A stretch of 64,000 nt of DNA, from contig JAJEKV010000051.1 in the NCBI GenBank assembly GCA_021234155.1, positions 5,584,698 through 5,648,697 of the forward strand, given 5' to 3'. Source of the stretch: Isoetes taiwanensis (lineage: Eukaryota; Streptophyta; Lycopodiopsida; Isoetales; Isoetaceae). Positions 1-9,909 of this stretch are shown here, piece by piece (position 1 is the first letter of the stretch; each line of letters starts with the position of its first letter). Position numbers and translations under genes: made by a program. Below the pieces are notes generated by a model. That model made no database searches. It saw only the letters and a program-made list of their open reading frames with translations, and was not told the origin of the DNA.

Positions 1-662
1 ATCATATCTTCATATGACATGCCTAACATCCTGTCTTCGTGTGCAATGCGTCTTTCATCTAAATAATTTTCCCTTTGCATAAGTAGTGGATACGCATCCT
101 CAACAGTCCAGCCTCCATGCAGCATTTCCTTTTGGGTTAGCCCCCGTCCTGGGTATGGCCCTTCCTCAGGTGAGAAAAGTTCAAAGGGTTGTGGAGGAGT
201 TGGCACAAAATCTGGAGGCATAGGATAATCCGCAGGCAAGGAGTAATACCGACATATGGTACCATCAAGCAGGACAAGCTTGTTTAGCTCAAGCAAATCA
301 TCAATGCTTGGAAACTGTAGACCTTGATCCAATCCCTGATTAGCTGAATTATGAATAAACTCATTGTTATATGTAGCCCCTGAATCAACTCTTGTCCCAT
401 CAGGTATAACATCAGAATGATGTTCTACTTTTGAGGCGTTCTCAATACCAAGCCTGTCTTTATCCCATCTGCTTGACTTTTCCCATCTTGATGACCTAGA
501 ACGCCTGCCTTCAGTTTCATCCTTATCGTCATTTTGAGATAGATGATCTGCAGATGGATGATCTGCAGATAATTCTTTCTTCACAGGGACATCATCATGC
601 TTACCTTTCTTAACTGGCATCCTTGATTCATTCCTCCTTCTGATGCTACCAGATTTATCCAT
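1..662 (-). CDS. Unidentified nuclear-type charged protein, N-terminal part (runs off the window)
   Basis: An ATG at 662-660 opens a frame of 220 codons that reaches the left edge without a stop, so only the N-terminus is seen. The protein starts with a basic stretch (MDKSGSIRRRNESR), followed by a charged region and an SR/W-rich motif (RSRSSRWEKSSRWDKD). After residue 120 comes a more ordered part with DDLLELNKLVLLDGTICRYY, then a proline-rich ADYPMPPDF segment, and a final region rich in acidic and aromatic residues (GWTVEDAYPLL, EDRMLGMSYED). The order and lack of stops over 660 bases support real coding sequence. The composition suggests a nuclear, RNA- or chromatin-linked protein. I do not recognise the family and no catalytic domain is visible. 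A plant SET-domain or splicing-related protein is possible but not shown. Confidence 0.6.
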   Translation of the reverse strand, partial: MDKSGSIRRRNESRMPVKKGKHDDVPVKKELSADHPSADHLSQNDDKDETEGRRSRSSRWEKSSRWDKDRLGIENASKVEHHSDVIPDGTRVDSGATYNNEFIHNSANQGLDQGLQFPSIDDLLELNKLVLLDGTICRYYSLPADYPMPPDFVPTPPQPFELFSPEEGPYPGRGLTQKEMLHGGWTVEDAYPLLMQRENYLDERRIAHEDRMLGMSYEDM

Positions 663-1072
663 TTTGTTAGCTGCTAATTCCGCCTCCTAATCCTAGACCG
701 ACCCTAATTATTATGTCCAAAAAACAGCTGCACCAAACCTGTTATTAATAAGAAAAAACCCAGGTTTTCAGCAGAATCTGAAGGCCCATAATAGCAGTCT
801 ATCAAATCGAAATACAGTAATGTCCATCTCCTCATTATAGGTATTTCTCAAATAACCTTTTAAAATACCTAATCCAAAGCATAAAGGGATGCAGCGAGAG
901 GGGATAAAACTGTGGTCGCCGACGCCCAAAACACTGAAGACGAAAACCTAATCATCCACGACCAGCGTCAGATAGATAGATATCCGAGGACACGTGCACC
1001 GTACAATAAAATGCTTATTTTTTCAGCGCGATCTTGAATTATAGTCACAAAGAAGCTTAAATTGAACGTGAG
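663..1072. other. Upstream flank of the left-edge gene, nothing specific
   Basis: About 410 bases between the start codon of the minus-strand gene and the long inverted repeat at 1,076. It would hold the 5' leader and promoter of that gene. I see no clear TATA box, repeat or second gene. Confidence 0.4.
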
Positions 1073-1129
1073 TAAGGGTACCTTTGCACTCGCCGTTAAG
1101 TTAAGATAAATCTTAATTTTTAGCACAAG

Positions 1130-1410
1130 TTTTATTCACACCACTAGTTAAGTTAGCATTAGGTTAAGAATTTTAGTTGTCACATAACTTTTTTTAATGA
1201 ATAGAATAGAATAGAATAGTTAACGGAAATGTTAACGGAAATTATGTTCGCACTACGTTCCCACTTTTAAAGTTAGGAGAAATTTATTTTTTAAGTAAAA
1301 GTTTCGTTCGCACTGCTAGTTAAGTTAGCATTTAAGAATTTCAGTTAAGTGGCAGTTAACTTTTTTAAATGAAAATGTTAACAAAAATTATGTTCGCACT
1401 ATGTTGGGTT
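1130..1410. repeat. Imperfect direct duplication inside the left inverted repeat
   Basis: The series CAC(T/C)AGTTAAGTTAGCAT, TTAAGAATTT, AACTTTTTT, AATGTTAAC and ATTATGTTCGCACTA occurs twice in the same order, at about 1,140-1,255 and 1,312-1,412, roughly 175 bases apart. This explains much of the extra length of the left terminal repeat over the right one. Confidence 0.6.
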
Positions 1411-1981
1411 AAGTTAGTAAAATTAACACAAAATTAACCCAATCCAAAAAATACACTAAAAGTTAAAGTGACCTTAAGTTTAAGGTCAGTTAAAGCCATT
1501 TTAATGATAGCTTAGGCCGAAATCACATTAGGGCTAAACCCAAAAAATAATATTCAACTTACGAATAAAATAATGCCAAGTGGATAGTTTAGGCGCCCAC
1601 CCTATTACATCATCGTGCCTAATTGCTGACTCATCGATTAGGCACCCTTCCCATTTTGGACGGGCGAATGTGCCTGTCCTAAGTTTTGGCAGTGGCCACA
1701 TCGACCAATTTATCCACGTACGCCTATCTTCTTGGCGCCAAAAACACAAAAGAATAGATAGCGCGCCAGTTTTATTCTCTGTCTGCCGGAATCGAACAAG
1801 CTCCTCCATCAATTTCTACTGCAATTTCGACAGGTATGACTTTTGGAACATCAATTGATGAAGTAGAAGATTTCAAATTTGCTAGTTTTTAATGCTTTAT
1901 TATGTTTTGTCTTTGCATCGTTCTTTCATTTTTTTTCCAAATCTACGCTCGAATTTGTCCATCTACTGTTCTTTCTCTGTG

Positions 1982-3065
1982 AAGGTCAAAAGTATGAGAT
2001 GCTAAAAGATTCAGATGAAGTTGCAGGTGACCTGGAAATTTTTCTCATTTTTCTCTTCTATAATAACTTTCGTTGCCTTAATCCATTTATTTATTTTATT
2101 ACAGTTAAGTTCTCAGTAAAATTGGAGGATTGCAGAGAGGTCTTCACGTTCCCTGAAAATATGAGAAGGCTGGTATGCGGGTTCAGTGTGCTGCCAATTT
2201 TGGCACTAAAAGCTGCTAACTCTTAAGCTTGCTTGGTTATAAAATTGTTCAAATGCATGTTGCTGTAGTAATAAGAACTTTATCCCATGTGACAGGATTT
2301 TTCTGCCCAACAATTGCAAAAGTAGTGAAGACCATGAAAAAAGGGGAGAAAACCGCATGTATTGTGAAGCTGAAATGTAAGAGGTCAATATTGTTGATGT
2401 CTGTATTTGGCAATTATATGATATTTAGGTTGCTTTTGCAGATGGGTTTGGAGAGCAAGGTCACAAGGCTGATGTTGTAAGTGCAGTTGTGCCTCTAAAT
2501 GCAACAAAGCTTATAATTCTTGAATTATTGTCTTCAAAAGTAGTTGAAGTTACAGATGACAGAAGGTTATTAAGAAAGTCTCAAAGCAACGAGAAGGATA
2601 TGAAAAGCCCAAGGATGGCGCTATCGTGACAAGTATGTAGTTTCAAAGAGCTCAAGTATTGTAAGGAACTAACCAGTTACGTCACTTGCTAGGCTGGAAA
2701 ATATGTGGAACATGCCCGTTCATTTCCATCTGATAAGAAGAAGCAAGCAAAAGTTTTGAAGGTGAGTTGCAAGTTGAATGATGCTACCTGTATGCCGAAG
2801 TTGAAAAATTATACAGATGTTGTCAAGCTATGCACAAAGGTACTTATAACTAGTCTTGAAGGTAACAATTTTAAACCTGGCATTGATGATACCCAAGCAC
2901 ACACGGCAACTGGAGATTTAGACTTAGCAGAATGGGATTTGAAAAAAGCACTTCAGGGATGCGAGGATAAAGTTGAAGAATTTAAAGCAGAAGCAAGCAA
3001 ATTACAATAAAAAGCAAGCAACATTTATAGCAATATGTTTGCAAATCTCAGGATTCCCAACACTA
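1982..3065 (+). pseudogene. Decayed FKBP-type peptidyl-prolyl isomerase with TPR tail (ROF1/FKBP62-like)
   Basis: Pieces in order match plant multi-domain FKBPs. At 2,290-2,385 there is CPTIAKVVKTMKKGEKTA, the conserved end of an FK506-binding domain. At 2,427-2,630 follow a GFGEQG motif, VVPLNATKLIILELLS, EVTDDRR and a frame-shifted EGYEKPKDGA, the usual link between FKBP domains. At 2,700-2,850 comes the TPR start (KKQAKVLKVSCKLNDATC), and at 2,905-3,060 GDLDLAEWDLKKAL and a frame-shifted SNMFANL. A short intron-like stretch with GTAAG and TAG borders is kept at 2,366-2,428, so this is a genomic copy, not a retrocopy. At least one FKBP domain is missing and several stops and frameshifts are present. 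It sits inside the inverted-repeat segment and so may be a captured gene fragment. It cannot make the full chaperone-type isomerase. Confidence 0.8.
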
Positions 3066-3665
3066 AGGTAATGTGCTCTCTGGATTTAGCATCTCTAGGG
3101 TATGTGCAATTTTAAAATCAGTGAACTTGGGGTCAATTTGAAGTCCTTCCCAAGTATAATTTGTTGTAATGGCCGTTCTCATGCATATATGAACTATATA
3201 CAGAAGTTGCTGAAGCAATCCATATCGCTGAAGACAAATATATCAGACATGTAAACATGATATCATTTTGGATGCTTGTGCCCAAAACTATACCTGCAAT
3301 TTGGCATCATGGATATTCAGGGACACTCTTGGACATTGCAAAATTAGTAAGTCATCTTATGGTGTAAGCATAATAGCAGGAGCAGCGTCCCTTGTGGCAA
3401 AGTTACAGAGGAACCATAGAAGTTCAAATAAGACATGGAGAACGACAGAAGCTTCTCTCATCAAGTCTCTTCAAGTCTCTTCAAGTCTCTTCAAGTCTGG
3501 ATCATTCATCTGTGCAATGTGATTAAATTTACAATTTGATTAATCTGTACAAAGCAATGTGTGTGTAATCTGATCGTTGAGTTATTAATATTTGTAAATT
3601 GTTATAAAATGCAGGTGAAGCCAGAACGCTAAGCACATTCTGGAATTACAAGTAAAAACATATTT
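3066..3665. other. Region without recognised gene
   Basis: About 600 AT-rich bases between the FKBP remnant and the first Helitron-like end. A triple TCTCTTCAAG run lies near 3,463-3,497. No reading frame I recognise. Confidence 0.4.
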
Positions 3666-3669
3666 ACTA

Positions 3670-3760
3670 CTAGAAAAGGGCCCGGCCTGATGGCCGGGCC
3701 CTTTTCTTTTGCTCCTTTCCTCGGCTCGGCCGGCCTTCGGCCGGCCTCGCCTCGATTTGG
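3670..3760 (-). mobile_element. Helitron-like 3' terminus with perfect GC hairpin
   Basis: On the minus strand a perfect 10-bp hairpin (GGGCCCGGCC / GGCCGGGCCC with a 4-base loop, 3,678-3,701) is followed after TTTT by CTAG (3,670-3,673) and then T. This is the layout of a Helitron 3' end: hairpin, short spacer, CTRR, insertion before T. Inward lies a second perfect palindrome, GGCCGGCC TTC GGCCGGCC, near 3,729-3,747. The same block recurs at 6,421. No Rep/helicase frame is nearby, so it would be non-autonomous, and the 5' TC end was not located. Confidence 0.6.
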
Positions 3761-3789
3761 ACCGCATTAACACTTTTGACTGAGCCCCT

Positions 3790-4830
3790 TCCCTTTTTCT
3801 GCTCTCTCTCTCCCCTTCTCTCTCTATTATCTATTCTCTCTATTCTCTCTCTTCTCTCTCCTCTCTCTTCTCTCTATTCTCTCTCTCTCTATTCTTTCTT
3901 TTCTCTTTCCTCTCTCTCTTTTCTCTTCTCGCTCTCTCCGCTCTCTCTCCTCTATCTTCTCTCTCTCCAATCTTCCTTCTCTCTTTTCTATTTTCTCTCT
4001 CTTCTCTCTCTCCTCTCTCTCTTCGAACTCTCTTCTCTCTCTTCCCTCTCTCTCCCCTCTGTATTCATTCTCTCCTCTCTTCTCTCTCCTCCCTTTCTCC
4101 CCTCTCTCTTCTCTCTATTCTCTATCCTCCCTTTCTTCTCTCTTTTCTTTTGCCTCTCTCTTCTCTCTCCTCCCTCTGTCTCATCTCTCTTTTCTCTCTC
4201 TCCTTTCTCTGCTCCCTCTCTCCCCTTCTCTCTATTCTCTCTTCTCTCTCTTCTCTATCTCTCTCTCTCTCTCTCTGTCCCCTCTCTCTCTCCTCTCCTC
4301 TTCCTGCATCTCTCTATCATCTCTCTTCTCTCCGTCCCTCCCTCTCTCCCTCCCTCCCCTCTCTTCTTTCTCCCTCTCTTTCTTTCCTCTCTCTTCTCTC
4401 TCCTCCCTTTCCTCTCTCTTCTCTCTTTTCTCTCTCTTCTCTCTTCTCTCTCCTCCTCTCTCTCCTCTCTCTCTGCTCCTTCTCTCCCCTTCTCTCTCTA
4501 CTCTCTATTCTCTCTTCTCCCTCTTCTCTATCTCCTTCTCCTCTATCTCTTCTGTCCCTTTCTCTCCTCTCTCTATCCCTCCCCCCTCTCTCCCTCCTCT
4601 CTCTCTCTCCTCCTCTCTCTCTCCCCCTCCTTTCTCTCTCCCTCTCTCTCTGCCCCCCTGTGTCTTTCCTCCTTCCCTCACCTCTCTCTCCTATCTATCC
4701 TCTCTCTTCCCTCACCTCTCTCTCTTCTCTCTTGTCCCCTCTTTCTCTATCTTTCTCTCTTTTCTCTATTTCTCTCTCTTCTCTCTCCTCTCTCTTTCCT
4801 CTCCCCTTTCTCTCTCCTCTCTCTTTCTAA
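3790..4830 (+). repeat. 1-kb pyrimidine (CT-rich) tract
   Basis: Almost pure T and C, mainly variants of CTCTCTT and CTCCCT, over about 1,040 bases. The long open frames across it, rich in Leu, Ser, Pro and Phe, are a by-product of the lack of purines and are not genes. Such tracts can form triplex (H-) DNA. Confidence 0.95.
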
Positions 4831-4917
4831 AGTATTATCCATGAGGAGCCTACTTACACCTACTACCATGCAAGTCCATATACACACATGCTCTACTACC
4901 AACAGACCATTCTATTT

Positions 4918-5305
4918 TTGAGCATTTGCAAAGTTTTAAAAAACTTTCTATTTTTAGACTGAAACTTTCTATTTTTAGACTGAGGTGCTTACCCATGAGC
5001 ATCTGGAACATTCCAGAACATTCTATTTTGAGCATTTGCAAAGTTTCAAAAAACTTCTATTTTTAGACTGAAACTTTCTATTTTTAGACTGAGGTGCTTA
5101 CCCATGAGCATCTAGAACATTCCAGAACATTCTATTTTGAGCATTTGCAAAGTTTCAAAAAACCTTCTATTTTTAGACTGAAACTTTCTATTTTTAGACT
5201 AAGGTGCTTACCCATGAGCATCTAGAACATTCCACAACATTCTATTTTGAGCATTTGCAAAGTTTCAAAAAAACTTCTATTTTTAGACTGAAACTTTCTT
5301 TCTAG
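4918..5305 (+). repeat. 110-bp tandem satellite, block 1
   Basis: Units starting GAGCATTTGCAAAGTTT lie at 4,920, 5,030, 5,139 and 5,249, giving a 109-110 bp period. Each unit contains CTATTTTTAGACTGA twice and GAACATTCCAGAACATT. Short open frames encoding HLQSFKK-like peptides recur with the period and are not genes. Confidence 0.95.
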
Positions 5306-5410
5306 GACATTCCAAAAGAGTCTAGAACATTCTAGAACATCCTAGAGTATCCTTGAATTAATTAGACTCCAGCCTTAACTAAGCATGGACTTCTTATTAT
5401 TTTAAGAAAA

Positions 5411-5454
5411 GACTGGTTGGTCTAGTGGTAAGGGTGGGAGGTTTGGGGGGCAAT
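5411..5454 (+). mobile_element. tRNA-derived SINE, 5' stub (copy 1)
   Basis: GGTTGGTCTAGTGGTAAG, the A-box part of the SINE seen whole at 6,204 and 8,396. It is cut by the second CT-rich tract before the B box. The 60 bases upstream also match the other copies, so the flank was duplicated along with the SINE. Confidence 0.75.
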
Positions 5455-5455
5455 T

Positions 5456-5670
5456 ATCTTCTTTTTATCTTCTTTCTATTTTATCTCTCTCCTTTTTCTC
5501 TTCTCTCTCTCTTTCTTTCTCTCTCTCTCTTCTTTCCCCTCTCTCTCTCTCCTCTCTTTTCCCTCTCTCCTCTCTCTCTTCTCTCTCTTATCTCTTCTCC
5601 CTTTTCTCTTCTCTCTCTCTTCTCTCTCCTATCTATCCTCTCTCTTCCCTCACCTCTCTCTCTTCTCTCT
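5456..5670 (+). repeat. Second CT-rich tract
   Basis: About 215 bases of TCTCTC-type sequence joining the truncated SINE to the second satellite block. Its last part (CCTATCTATCCTCTCTCTTC and CCTCACCTCTCTC) also occurs in the large tract near 4,690-4,715, which suggests a shared origin by duplication. Confidence 0.9.
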
Positions 5671-6110
5671 GAGCATTTGCAAAGTTTCAAAAAACTTTCT
5701 ATTTTTAGACTGAAACTTTCTATTTTTAGACTGAGGTGCTTACCCATGAGCATCTGGAACATTCCAGAACATTCTATTTTGAGCATTTGCAAAGTTTCAA
5801 AAAACCTTCTATTTTTAGACTGAAACTTTCTATTTTTAGACTGAGGTGCTTACCCATGAGCATCTGGAACATTCCAGAACATTCTATTTTGAGCATTTGC
5901 AAAGTTTCAAAAAACCTTCTATTTTTAGACTGAAACTTTCTATTTTTAGACTGAGGTGCTTACCAATAAGCACCTAGAACATTCCACAACATTCTATTTT
6001 GAGTATTTGGAAAGCTTCAAAAAAACTTCTATTTTTAGATTGAAACTTTCTATTTTTAGACTGAGGTGCTTACTCATGAGCATTTGGAACATTCTAGGAC
6101 ATTCCAAAAG
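5671..6110 (+). repeat. 110-bp tandem satellite, block 2
   Basis: Four units start at 5,671, 5,781, 5,891 and 6,001 with an exact 110-bp step. Units 1-3 are near identical, which points to recent homogenisation. The block ends in the unique stretch ending CCTAGAGTATCCTTGAATTA that also precedes the SINE in the other two copies. Confidence 0.95.
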
Positions 6111-6203
6111 AGTCTAGAACATTCCAGAACATCCTAGAGTATCCTTGAATTAATTAAGCCCCAGCCTTAACTAAGTATGGAGTTCTTATTCTTTCAAGAA
6201 AAG

Positions 6204-6420
6204 ACTGGTTGGTGTAGTGGTAAGGGTGGGGGGTTTGGGGGGCAATGTCCAGGGTTCAAGTCCTTGGTAAACCAAAAAAATTTTGTCCACCAAACTTGGG
6301 AGCTTTTGAAAGGCCAAGGCCCACGGACGGCGAGATCAAGCCACGTGGCGCCTCCTCCACCGTCGGATGGGCCGGATTTACTCACTCACTCACGGACGCT
6401 ATTTCTTTATTATATAAAGA
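6204..6420 (+). mobile_element. tRNA-derived SINE (copy 2)
   Basis: The 5' part carries pol III promoter boxes: A box in GGTTGGTGTAGTGGTAAG near 6,207 and B box GGTTCAAGTCC at 6,252-6,262. The body runs through a GC-rich stretch (CACGTGGCGCCTCC) and ends CTATTTCTTTATTATATAAAGA, where it meets the CTAG of a Helitron-like end. About 217 bp. It is not a functional tRNA: there is no acceptor stem or proper cloverleaf. Confidence 0.8.
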
Positions 6421-6510
6421 CTAGAAAAGGGCACGGCCGGGCCCTTTTCTTTTGCTCCCTTCCTCGGCTCGGCCGGCCTCCGGCCGGCCTCGCCTCGGTT
6501 TGGGCCCACC
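6421..6510 (-). mobile_element. Helitron-like 3' terminus, second copy
   Basis: On the minus strand, GGGCCCGGCCGTGCCC then TTTT, CTAG (6,421-6,424) and T. The hairpin is shorter and less perfect than at 3,678. The inward palindrome GGCCGGCC TCC GGCCGGCC matches the first copy. The join lies exactly at the 3' end of SINE copy 2. Confidence 0.55.
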
Positions 6511-6736
6511 CACGTGCCCTATCTCCCATGCCCTACTACCAATTCTAAAGTATCACTTATGAGAAGAATACTACCAATTCCAAAGTATCACCTATGAGGA
6601 TCTTACTTACATCTACTGCACTCCATGGTATTTCACAGTCTTATTCACACATACTGCTCAACCCTCTATTGCCATTCATGAGTAACATACTCACACATGC
6701 CCATGAGGCCACATTTACTACCTCTACTACCAATTC
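6511..6736. repeat. Short degenerate repeats of CTACTACCAATTCTAAAGTATCA type
   Basis: The motifs CTACTACCAATT and TAAAGTATCACC recur several times here and once near 4,830-4,910. They form the spacer between the Helitron-like end and the satellite in both places. No gene. Confidence 0.55.
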
Positions 6737-7800
6737 TAAAGTATGTCAATTCTAAAGTATCACCCATGTGAAGCTTACACACACCCATCATACCCATCAC
6801 ACTTACTACCAATTCCAAAGCATTACCTCCAGAATATTCTATTTTGAGCATTTGCAAGGTTTCAAGAAACCTTCTACTTTTAGACTGAGGTACTTCTAGA
6901 GCATAGGTGGTTGCCCTATAGCATCTAAAACACTCTAGAACATTCTATCTTGAGTTTTTGTAAAGTTTTAGCAAACTTTTCTGTTTTTAGACTACCGTAC
7001 TTTCTATTTTTAGACTGAGATGCTTACCCTAGAGCATCTGAAACATTCTAGGACATTCTATTTGAGTTTTTACAAAGTTTAAGCAAACTTTCTATTTTTA
7101 GACTAAAACTTTCTATTTTTAGACTGAGGTGCTTACTTTTGAGCATCTGCAACATTCCAGAACATTCTATTTTGAGCATTTGCAAAGTTTCCAAAAACTT
7201 TCTATTTTTGGATTGAGGTGTTTACCCATGAGCATCTGCAACATTCCAGAACATTCTATTTTGAGCATTTGCAGTCTTAAAAATTTCTATTTTTAGACTG
7301 AAACTTTCTATTTTTAGACTGAGGTGTTTCTAAAGTATGTCAATTCTAAAGTATCACCCATGTGAAGCTTACACATACCCATCATACCCATCACACTTAC
7401 TATCAATTCTAAAGTATCACCTCCAGAATATTCTATTTTGAGCATTTGCAAGGTTTCAAGAAACTTTCTACTAGCATAGGTGGTTGCCCTATAGCATTTG
7501 GAACATTCTAGAACATTCTATTTTGAGTTTTTGCAAACTTTTAGCAAACTTTTTTGTTTTTAGACTACCGTACTTCCTATTTTTAGACTGAGATGCTTAC
7601 CCAAGAGCATCTGAAACATTCTAGGATTCTATTTGAGTTTTTACAAAGTTTAAGCAAACTTTCTATTTTTAGACTAAAACTTTCTATTTTTAGACTGAGG
7701 TGCTTACCTTTGAGCATCTGCAACATTCCAGAACATTCTATTTTGAGCATTTGCAAAGTTTCAAAAAACTTTCTATTTTTGGATTAAGGTGTTTACCCAT
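6737..7800 (+). repeat. 594-bp direct duplication carrying satellite units
   Basis: The block beginning TAAAGTATGTCAATTCTAAA at 6,737 restarts at 7,331, a 594-bp step, and can be followed to about 7,800. It contains the short CACCCATGTGAAGCTTACAC segment and several diverged 110-bp satellite units, so it is a higher-order repeat of the satellite. The second copy is shorter inside. Confidence 0.8.
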
Positions 7801-8300
7801 TTTCTATTTTTAGACTGAAACTTTCTATTTTTAGACTGAGGTGCTTACCCATGAGCACCTGGAACATTCCACAATATTCTATTTTGAGTATTTGCAAAGT
7901 TTCAAAAAACTTTCTATTTTTAGACTGAGGTGCTTACCCATGAGCACCTGCAACATTCCACAACATTCTATTTTGAGCATTTGCAAAGTTTCAAAAAAAT
8001 TTCTATTTTTGGACTGAAACTTTTTATTTTTAGACCGAGGTGCTTGCCCATGAGCACCTGGAACATTCCAGAACATTCTACTTTGAGCATTTGCAAAGTT
8101 TCAAAAAACTTTCTATTTTTAGACTGAAACTTTCTATTTTTAGACTGAGGTGCTTACCCATAAGCACCTGGAACATTCCACAACATTCTATTTTGAGCAT
8201 TTGCAAAGTTTCAAAAAAACTTCTATTTTTAGACTGAAACTTTCTATTTTTAGACTGAGGTGCTTACTCATGAGCATCTGGAACAGTCTAGGACATTCCA
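7801..8300 (+). repeat. 110-bp tandem satellite, block 3
   Basis: Units with GAGCATTTGCAAAGTTT or close variants start near 7,867, 7,977, 8,087 and 8,197, again at a 110-bp step. More diverged than block 2. It ends in the same unique flank that precedes the SINE. Confidence 0.95.
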
Positions 8301-8395
8301 AAAGATTCTAGAACATTCTAGAACATCCTAGAGTGTCCCTGAATTAATTAGGTCCCAGCCTTAACTAAGTATGGACTTCTTATTCTTTCAAGAAA

Positions 8396-8626
8396 AGACT
8401 GGTTGGTCTAGTGGTAAGGGTGGGGGGTTTGGAGGGCAATGTCCAGGGTTCGAGTCCCTGGTAAACCAAAAAAATTTTGTCCACCAAACTTGGGAACTTT
8501 TGAGAGGCCAAGGCCCACGGACGGCCGAGATCGAGCCACGTGGCGCCTCCTCCACCGTCGGATGGGCCGGATTTACTCACTCACCGACTCACTCACGGAC
8601 GCTATTTCTTTATTATATAAAGACAT
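8396..8626 (+). mobile_element. tRNA-derived SINE (copy 3, best preserved)
   Basis: A box in GGTTGGTCTAGTGGTAAG at 8,401-8,418 and a canonical B box GGTTCGAGTCC at 8,447-8,457. The body includes GAGCCACGTGGCGCCTCC and a CTCACTCACCGACTCACTCA repeat, ending CTATTTCTTTATTATATAAAGACA. About 230 bp. The upstream 60 bases match those of copies 1 and 2, so the three arose by segmental duplication, not three insertions. Confidence 0.8.
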
Positions 8627-8640
8627 GCGTGGATATACAA

Positions 8641-8786
8641 GAATACGGGTCAAATACCCTTCTAAGATACAAATATGTGATCATTCAGTTGCTACGTTGC
8701 AAAAGATAGCTGAGAATACGGGTCAAATACCCTTCTAAGATACAAATATGTGATCACTCAGTTGCTACGTTGCAAAAGATAGCTGA
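8641..8786 (+). repeat. 73-bp tandem duplication
   Basis: GAATACGGGTCAAATACCCT begins at 8,641 and again at 8,714. The two 73-bp copies differ at only one or two positions, which indicates a recent event. Confidence 0.9.
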
Positions 8787-9399
8787 TGATCTGTTCAATT
8801 TCTTTTGAACCAAAACAATCGATTGTTACCTGGACTGCCCTTTATTTGAGTGTTCCTTGCATTCCAGATTCTTCATTCAACATGCTGTCGTCTCTAATGT
8901 TAAGCCCAAGGTAGACTACGTGATCTATAGCGCCCTCTCTCTGGTTTGCATTTCAATCTCGGTCAGCTATGTCCCTTTGCCTTTGTTTTGATTTTGCAGC
9001 TTTACGCCAGCTTTGTATTGACTTCACTATGTTGTCTTGGAAGAGAGAGGCCTTGTACGTGGATCCCATCTGCACTAATCTTTGTTATTTATGAAGGAAC
9101 TTTCAGGCTGTGAAGAAGTATATTCTACCTGGCCAACAAGTGCATAGAGGGGTAGAGTGCTATAGCTGCAGAAAATTTGGACAATAAATCTGCAACATGA
9201 GAGAATGCTTGTTTCAAACATGAGAGATGCTTGCCCTTGAGATGGCAGTCAAACGCAAACGGTAAGCGCCATTTCCACCTGGCTATGACATGTCACTTAT
9301 TTAATTGGGGCGGAACATATAGTGTGATACGGGAAGACCACCTAAAGCTGTTTTTATTGGAATAACGGGTGCCTAAATGTGACACATTTTTTTTTTTTT
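8787..9399. other. Region without recognised gene
   Basis: About 600 bases of mixed sequence before the right inverted repeat of the large element. I find no frame or repeat that I recognise. An 18-base T run sits at 9,385-9,402. Confidence 0.4.
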
Positions 9400-9685
9400 T
9401 TTAGCCCTAGTGTGATTTCGCCCTTAAGGTAAATTAACGAGGCATGTATGAACATGTTGTCTTTAATTTAAAGGATAACTTAAATTGGGCATGTGCGAAT
9501 GCATTTCATGGAACTGTCGTTAGGTTAATTTTAACGAGAATCCTTAACTAAGTTTGGTCCGAAGGCAGGATCCAGTTAACGCTAACTTAAAGGTCAAAAT
9601 TAACTTAACCTTAACCTAACCGCGGGTGCGAAGGCACCCTAATAATAATATCCTCTTCCTCCTCCTACATAATAAAGAAATAGTA

Positions 9686-9907
9686 GGCACGGCCACATGA
9701 CCCTTTTTTGAGGTACACTCTGCCCCCTTTTTCAAATTTAGGGGGTGGAGGCCCCCACTTTAATGTGGAGGTCACATTTTCGTACCCCTTCTTTTGCCCC
9801 CCTCCCTTACCATTTCCTTGACATTTTTAGAGGTGTTCTCCTCTTTTTGAAGGCCCCCTCCTCTCCCGTATAGGGAAACGTAATAAAATGTCACATGTGG
9901 CCGTGCC
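9686..9907. mobile_element. TA-flanked MITE with 14-bp perfect inverted repeats
   Basis: GGCACGGCCACATG at 9,686 and its exact inverse at 9,894-9,907, flanked on both sides by TA (9,684-9,685 and 9,908-9,909). The 222-bp element has no coding capacity. A TA duplication fits the Tc1/mariner group. Confidence 0.75.
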
Positions 9908-9909
9908 TA

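Larger units (their letters stand above)
1076..9639. mobile_element. Harbinger-like element with long terminal inverted repeats (8.6 kb)
   Basis: The left end starts GGGTACCTTTGCACTCGCCG at 1,076 and the right end is the imperfect inverse (GGGTGCCTTCGCACCCG on the minus strand) ending at 9,639. Both are flanked by TAA (1,073-1,075 and 9,640-9,642), the 3-bp duplication typical of PIF/Harbinger elements. Inner edges also match inversely: GAAATCACATTAGGGCTAAA near 1,538 and the inverse near 9,400. The left repeat is about 463 bp and the right about 240 bp; the difference includes an internal duplication and an AATAG run at 1,199-1,219. No transposase frame is visible between them. The interior holds an FKBP pseudogene, Helitron-like ends, satellites and SINEs. 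It could instead be two related shorter elements in inverse orientation. Confidence 0.5.

Noticed and set aside
1580-1858. Overlapping 92-codon frames on both strands
   Set aside because: No start context, neighbour or family supports either one.
3776-4921. 381-codon open frame rich in Leu, Ser, Pro and Phe
   Set aside because: It is a by-product of the pyrimidine tract; other frames on the same strand are also open and no protein family fits.
4920-6110. Regular direct repeats as a CRISPR array
   Set aside because: Units are about 110 bp and contiguous, with no unique spacers, in a plant nuclear context.
7593-8237. Repeated 60-65 codon frames (HEHLEHSRTFYFEHLQSFKK type)
   Set aside because: They follow the 110-bp satellite, whose period is not a multiple of three; no sign of selection for coding.
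8396-8470. Functional tRNA gene
   Set aside because: A and B boxes are present, but there is no matching acceptor stem and the unit continues into a SINE body.
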